Of a DNA stretch of 32,121 nt, positions 29,799 to 32,121 are shown piece by piece. The notes beneath the pieces were generated by a model. That model saw only the letters and a list, made by a program, of their open reading frames with translations, did not search any database and was not told where the DNA came from. The position numbers and the translations under genes were made by a program. The stretch comes from Saccoglossus kowalevskii (lineage: Eukaryota; Hemichordata; Enteropneusta; Harrimaniidae), in NCBI RefSeq assembly GCF_000003605.2, contig NW_003156238.1, positions 297,233-329,353 of the forward strand. The letters run 5' to 3'. Numbering within the stretch: the stretch's first letter is position 1; each line of letters begins with the position of its first letter.

Positions 29799-29823
<25 letters not shown>
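29799..29823. repeat. (AT)n microsatellite
   Basis: About 12 AT units, inside the part of duplication copy 2 that copy 1 lacks. Confidence 0.95.
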
Positions 29824-30253
29824 CAATACATCGTTAATTGCATTATGTTCCGATCCTTTATTTAATACATCTGGCGAATCTCGTTCATTGTAAGGATAAA
29901 GATTATGAGAAATCTTCAAATTAGATTTTTAAAACAAGAAGGAACATTGATGACGACATGATATATAACGAGAACATTTAGACTGATAATATTTAAAACA
30001 ATTTTCACAAATATAATTTGTCTAGTAAACTGAACGAGCCAATGTTTCGGCAATTTAGGAAACGTCTGTATGGGGACGTCACAATTTGAAATGGACCAAT
30101 CAGATTTTCAACTCGGTGAGTATAATATGTACAATTCTTACATGGCATTATGTAACAGCATGATACATGTAATAAAGCGTTATATGCGATGATAGTTGAT
30201 CAGACCGAGGTGTCATGCTGACCTCCACTGGTAACTATTCGATAAAAACTCAC

Positions 30254-30504
30254 CTTTAATCTGTACAATCGTTTGGTTTAATTCCTCAATTTCTGCCGCA
30301 ACCTGTACCAGGGCTACACCAATGGCAACTGATTTACCAAACTTTTTTCTGTACTCTTCCAAAGATTGTTTTTTTTAACTATCTCCCCAAGCTTTCGAAC
30401 AGCTGCATGATATCCTTGAATCCAGTTTATGTATTGCTGGTACATGTTAATACGATGCTTTATGCTACGCACCGTAGGGGGATAAAGTGCTGAGTCACCT
30501 GTAC
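30254..30504 (-). pseudogene. Exon B of the unrecognised gene (copy 2), 1-bp frameshift
   Basis: Acceptor ATGCTTACAG and donor AAAG followed by GTGAGT match exon B of copy 1. The exon is 251 nt; phase 1-1 needs 252. The frame is open from GTGDSALYPPTVRSIKHRIN to LGEIVKK, then breaks at an eight-base A-run (T-run at 30369-30376). After the run, a different frame is open and gives YRKKFGKSVAIGVALVQVAA then EIEELNQTIVQIK, which aligns with the end of copy 1. So one base is missing at or near the run: either a disabling mutation or an assembly error in a homopolymer. Confidence 0.65.
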
Positions 30505-30657
30505 CTGTAAGCATGACTGTCCACAACCGAATAAAAAGAGAAAACAATTTAGTTTTTTTTCAATAAAAACATAAGAATAAAACAAGTAGCGAAATATGTG
30601 ATTCGTTGGCTACCGTGTGCAACATAATTTATATAAACGCAACGAGATATGTCTTAC

Positions 30658-30852
30658 CGGCCAGTGCCTGTCTGATGTCTGCATCTTCCTCTGCTTCCAT
30701 CTTTGCTTTCAATTCTAGGATGTGATCCACGAACACCACAATATCTGTAGGATCTATGTCACCGTCGGGGTCACTAGATTCAATTAGTAGCCCCTTTGAT
30801 AGCTTTTCCAACGTGTCATGCAGAGAATTCATAATTTCCGACGTATCAAAAA
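30658..30852 (-). CDS. Exon A of the unrecognised gene (copy 2)
   Basis: 195-nt phase 1-1 exon, acceptor GTGGCATATAG and donor GTAAGA, fully open. It encodes FDTSEIMNSLHDTLEKLSKG, then LLIESSDPDGDIDPTDIVVF and EAEEDADIRQALA. Compared with copy 1 it keeps the ends and the SSD(D/P) region but differs in the middle. The intron upstream carries the shared GATACATTTCTGAACACCAAAA block. Function unknown. Confidence 0.65.
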
Positions 30853-30975
30853 CTATATGCCACAAAAAAGAAAACATCTGTTTTATTCAATATCGAAATA
30901 ACAACAAATAACCAAATACAAACTAACAATATACATGATACATTTCTGAACACCAAAACAATAAATAAGAAAATA

Positions 30976-32121
30976 AAATACTAAAGACGTGGTTAGCTAA
31001 ATACTGTCTAGATTTAAGAATAGTGCCCTAATGGAACAATTCCTTTATGTTAAGCAAAACGGATCAACATATTGTAGTAATTATGAAATTGAGCAAATTA
31101 GAATTATTTGTGAGTATTATGATGATAAAAAACAAGCGTAACACTTGATTGACATGTCGCATTGAGTCTGTTTAGTTTAGTATATTTTGTATGAAAAAGT
31201 TTGACAAGAATTAAAAAAATAAACACAGCAATAAACGACAAGCCCCCACATCAATGTTCATATCAAGGTTGAGAAAAACGTATTTTCAATAGGGCCCTAA
31301 ATACGGAACAAAAAAGAAACATAGCATAGAAACGACCCCCACATCAATGTCCATACATCCTATTTCCTATAAACCACACCCACCAGAAATACCAAAATGT
31401 ATGAATTTACAAAACCAAAATATAACTCCAAGAGATTACTACAATAAATGAAAGATGCACGAATATAAAACAAATTCTCGACGAACATTAAACATAAACG
31501 TGGGAATTCCTCGGCGTTCCCACATTATCTTCACTATTACATACTATTCGTGTTACTTTATTCCATCCTATAATTTCTTTGTAGAATAAACAAATGCTAT
31601 TTTCTCTGCATAATATCTTGGGGACCCAAGTGCTATGTGCATATAAATTATATACTATTAACATGTTTTTCCAGATATGATGCTCAGCTAATATTGTTCT
31701 GTTTAGCCTACGTGTACACTGGAGTATATTAACAATAGATCAGACCATTTTATCCTGGCTGATTTGTAGCTTATTTTTAAGTGAAATAGACAATAAATGA
31801 TACAGTAACAGGAACAAACATAAGCATTTTCGAATCGGTGAGTCTAAATTAAACCCTGTCTGTGAAGGAAATAAAATTTCTATTTGAGTTTACCCAAATA
31901 TTTAACTGATGTTTTATCTTGACTTTCTTACTTTTTATTTTGACTAGAATACCATGTACTATGGTCAACCACGTCAACCTCGTCAAAATACCATGCCCGT
32001 ATAAATTTACTTCGCGATCTTACATAATCGATATTGTTAAGGTGGATCAGACACGTCTCGATTGAGATAACTTCGTGGAATCCAGATTGGAATTCAAATA
32101 TGTTATAATTTTCGACAGAAT
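30976..32121. other. Region upstream of copy 2, no gene supported
   Basis: Earlier exons of the copy-2 gene would be expected here or beyond the window edge. I could not define any with both splice sites and comparative support. AT-rich, no defined repeat. Confidence 0.4.

Larger units (their letters stand above)
28390..30975 (-). repeat. Segmental duplication, copy 2 (partner 1310-3240)
   Basis: Collinear with 1310-3240 in the same orientation. It contains paralogous exons A and B at the transcription-upstream end and the conserved AATAAA block (28478-28483) at the downstream end. Intronic blocks are conserved at a level comparable to the exons. An extra stretch at about 29170-29840 includes (AT)n at 29799-29823. 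Confidence 0.8.

Overview
This is AT-rich eukaryotic genomic DNA: split genes with GT-AG introns, abundant decayed retrotransposons, short inverted-repeat elements, mini- and microsatellites, and a 50-base assembly gap at 17608-17657. The mix of a cholinesterase-like carboxylesterase, Ty3, Jockey-superfamily and other non-LTR fragments and (AAT)n arrays suggests a marine invertebrate, perhaps a deuterostome such as a hemichordate or amphioxus. That placement is an impression, not a demonstration.

Layout: 107-1015 is a dead Ty3/gypsy pol fragment (minus strand). 1310-5060 holds exons of an unrecognised, probably coiled-coil gene on the minus strand, set among G/T-rich satellite-like DNA (4010-6865) and a candidate MITE (5229-5597). 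8012-15263 is a nearly complete carboxylesterase-B gene on the minus strand (at least seven coding exons, secreted, catalytic Ser-Glu-His all present). A decayed LINE sits in its third intron, and the expected splice acceptor of exon 4 reads AC instead of AG. 15760-17232 is a second LINE whose 5' part is inverted relative to its 3' part. 19411-20699 holds a small inverted-repeat element, an orphan plus-strand copy of the esterase's exon 7, an (AAT)26 array and the C-terminal end of an R2/NeSL-like retroelement. 21273-21438 is a TTAA-flanked inverted-repeat element. 22647-23135 is a 34-bp minisatellite in which nearly every unit carries an NF-Y-type CCAAT box. 28390-30975 is a second, diverged copy of the 1310-3240 segment with paralogous exons.

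Two gene systems matter. The first is the esterase: its triad and oxyanion-hole glycines are intact, but the Trp of the cholinesterase choline site is absent, so it is better called a carboxylesterase than an acetylcholinesterase. The second is the unknown gene family: six recognisable exons, all flanked by phase-1 introns, several sharing the same upstream intron block. It appears to grow by duplicating exon-plus-intron units, and the whole unit is also duplicated about 27 kb away. One exon of the distant copy carries a 1-bp frameshift in an A-run.

Long stretches (roughly 6.9-8.0, 17.2-19.4, 21.4-22.6, 23.1-27.6 and 31-32.1 kb) show no gene I can support.
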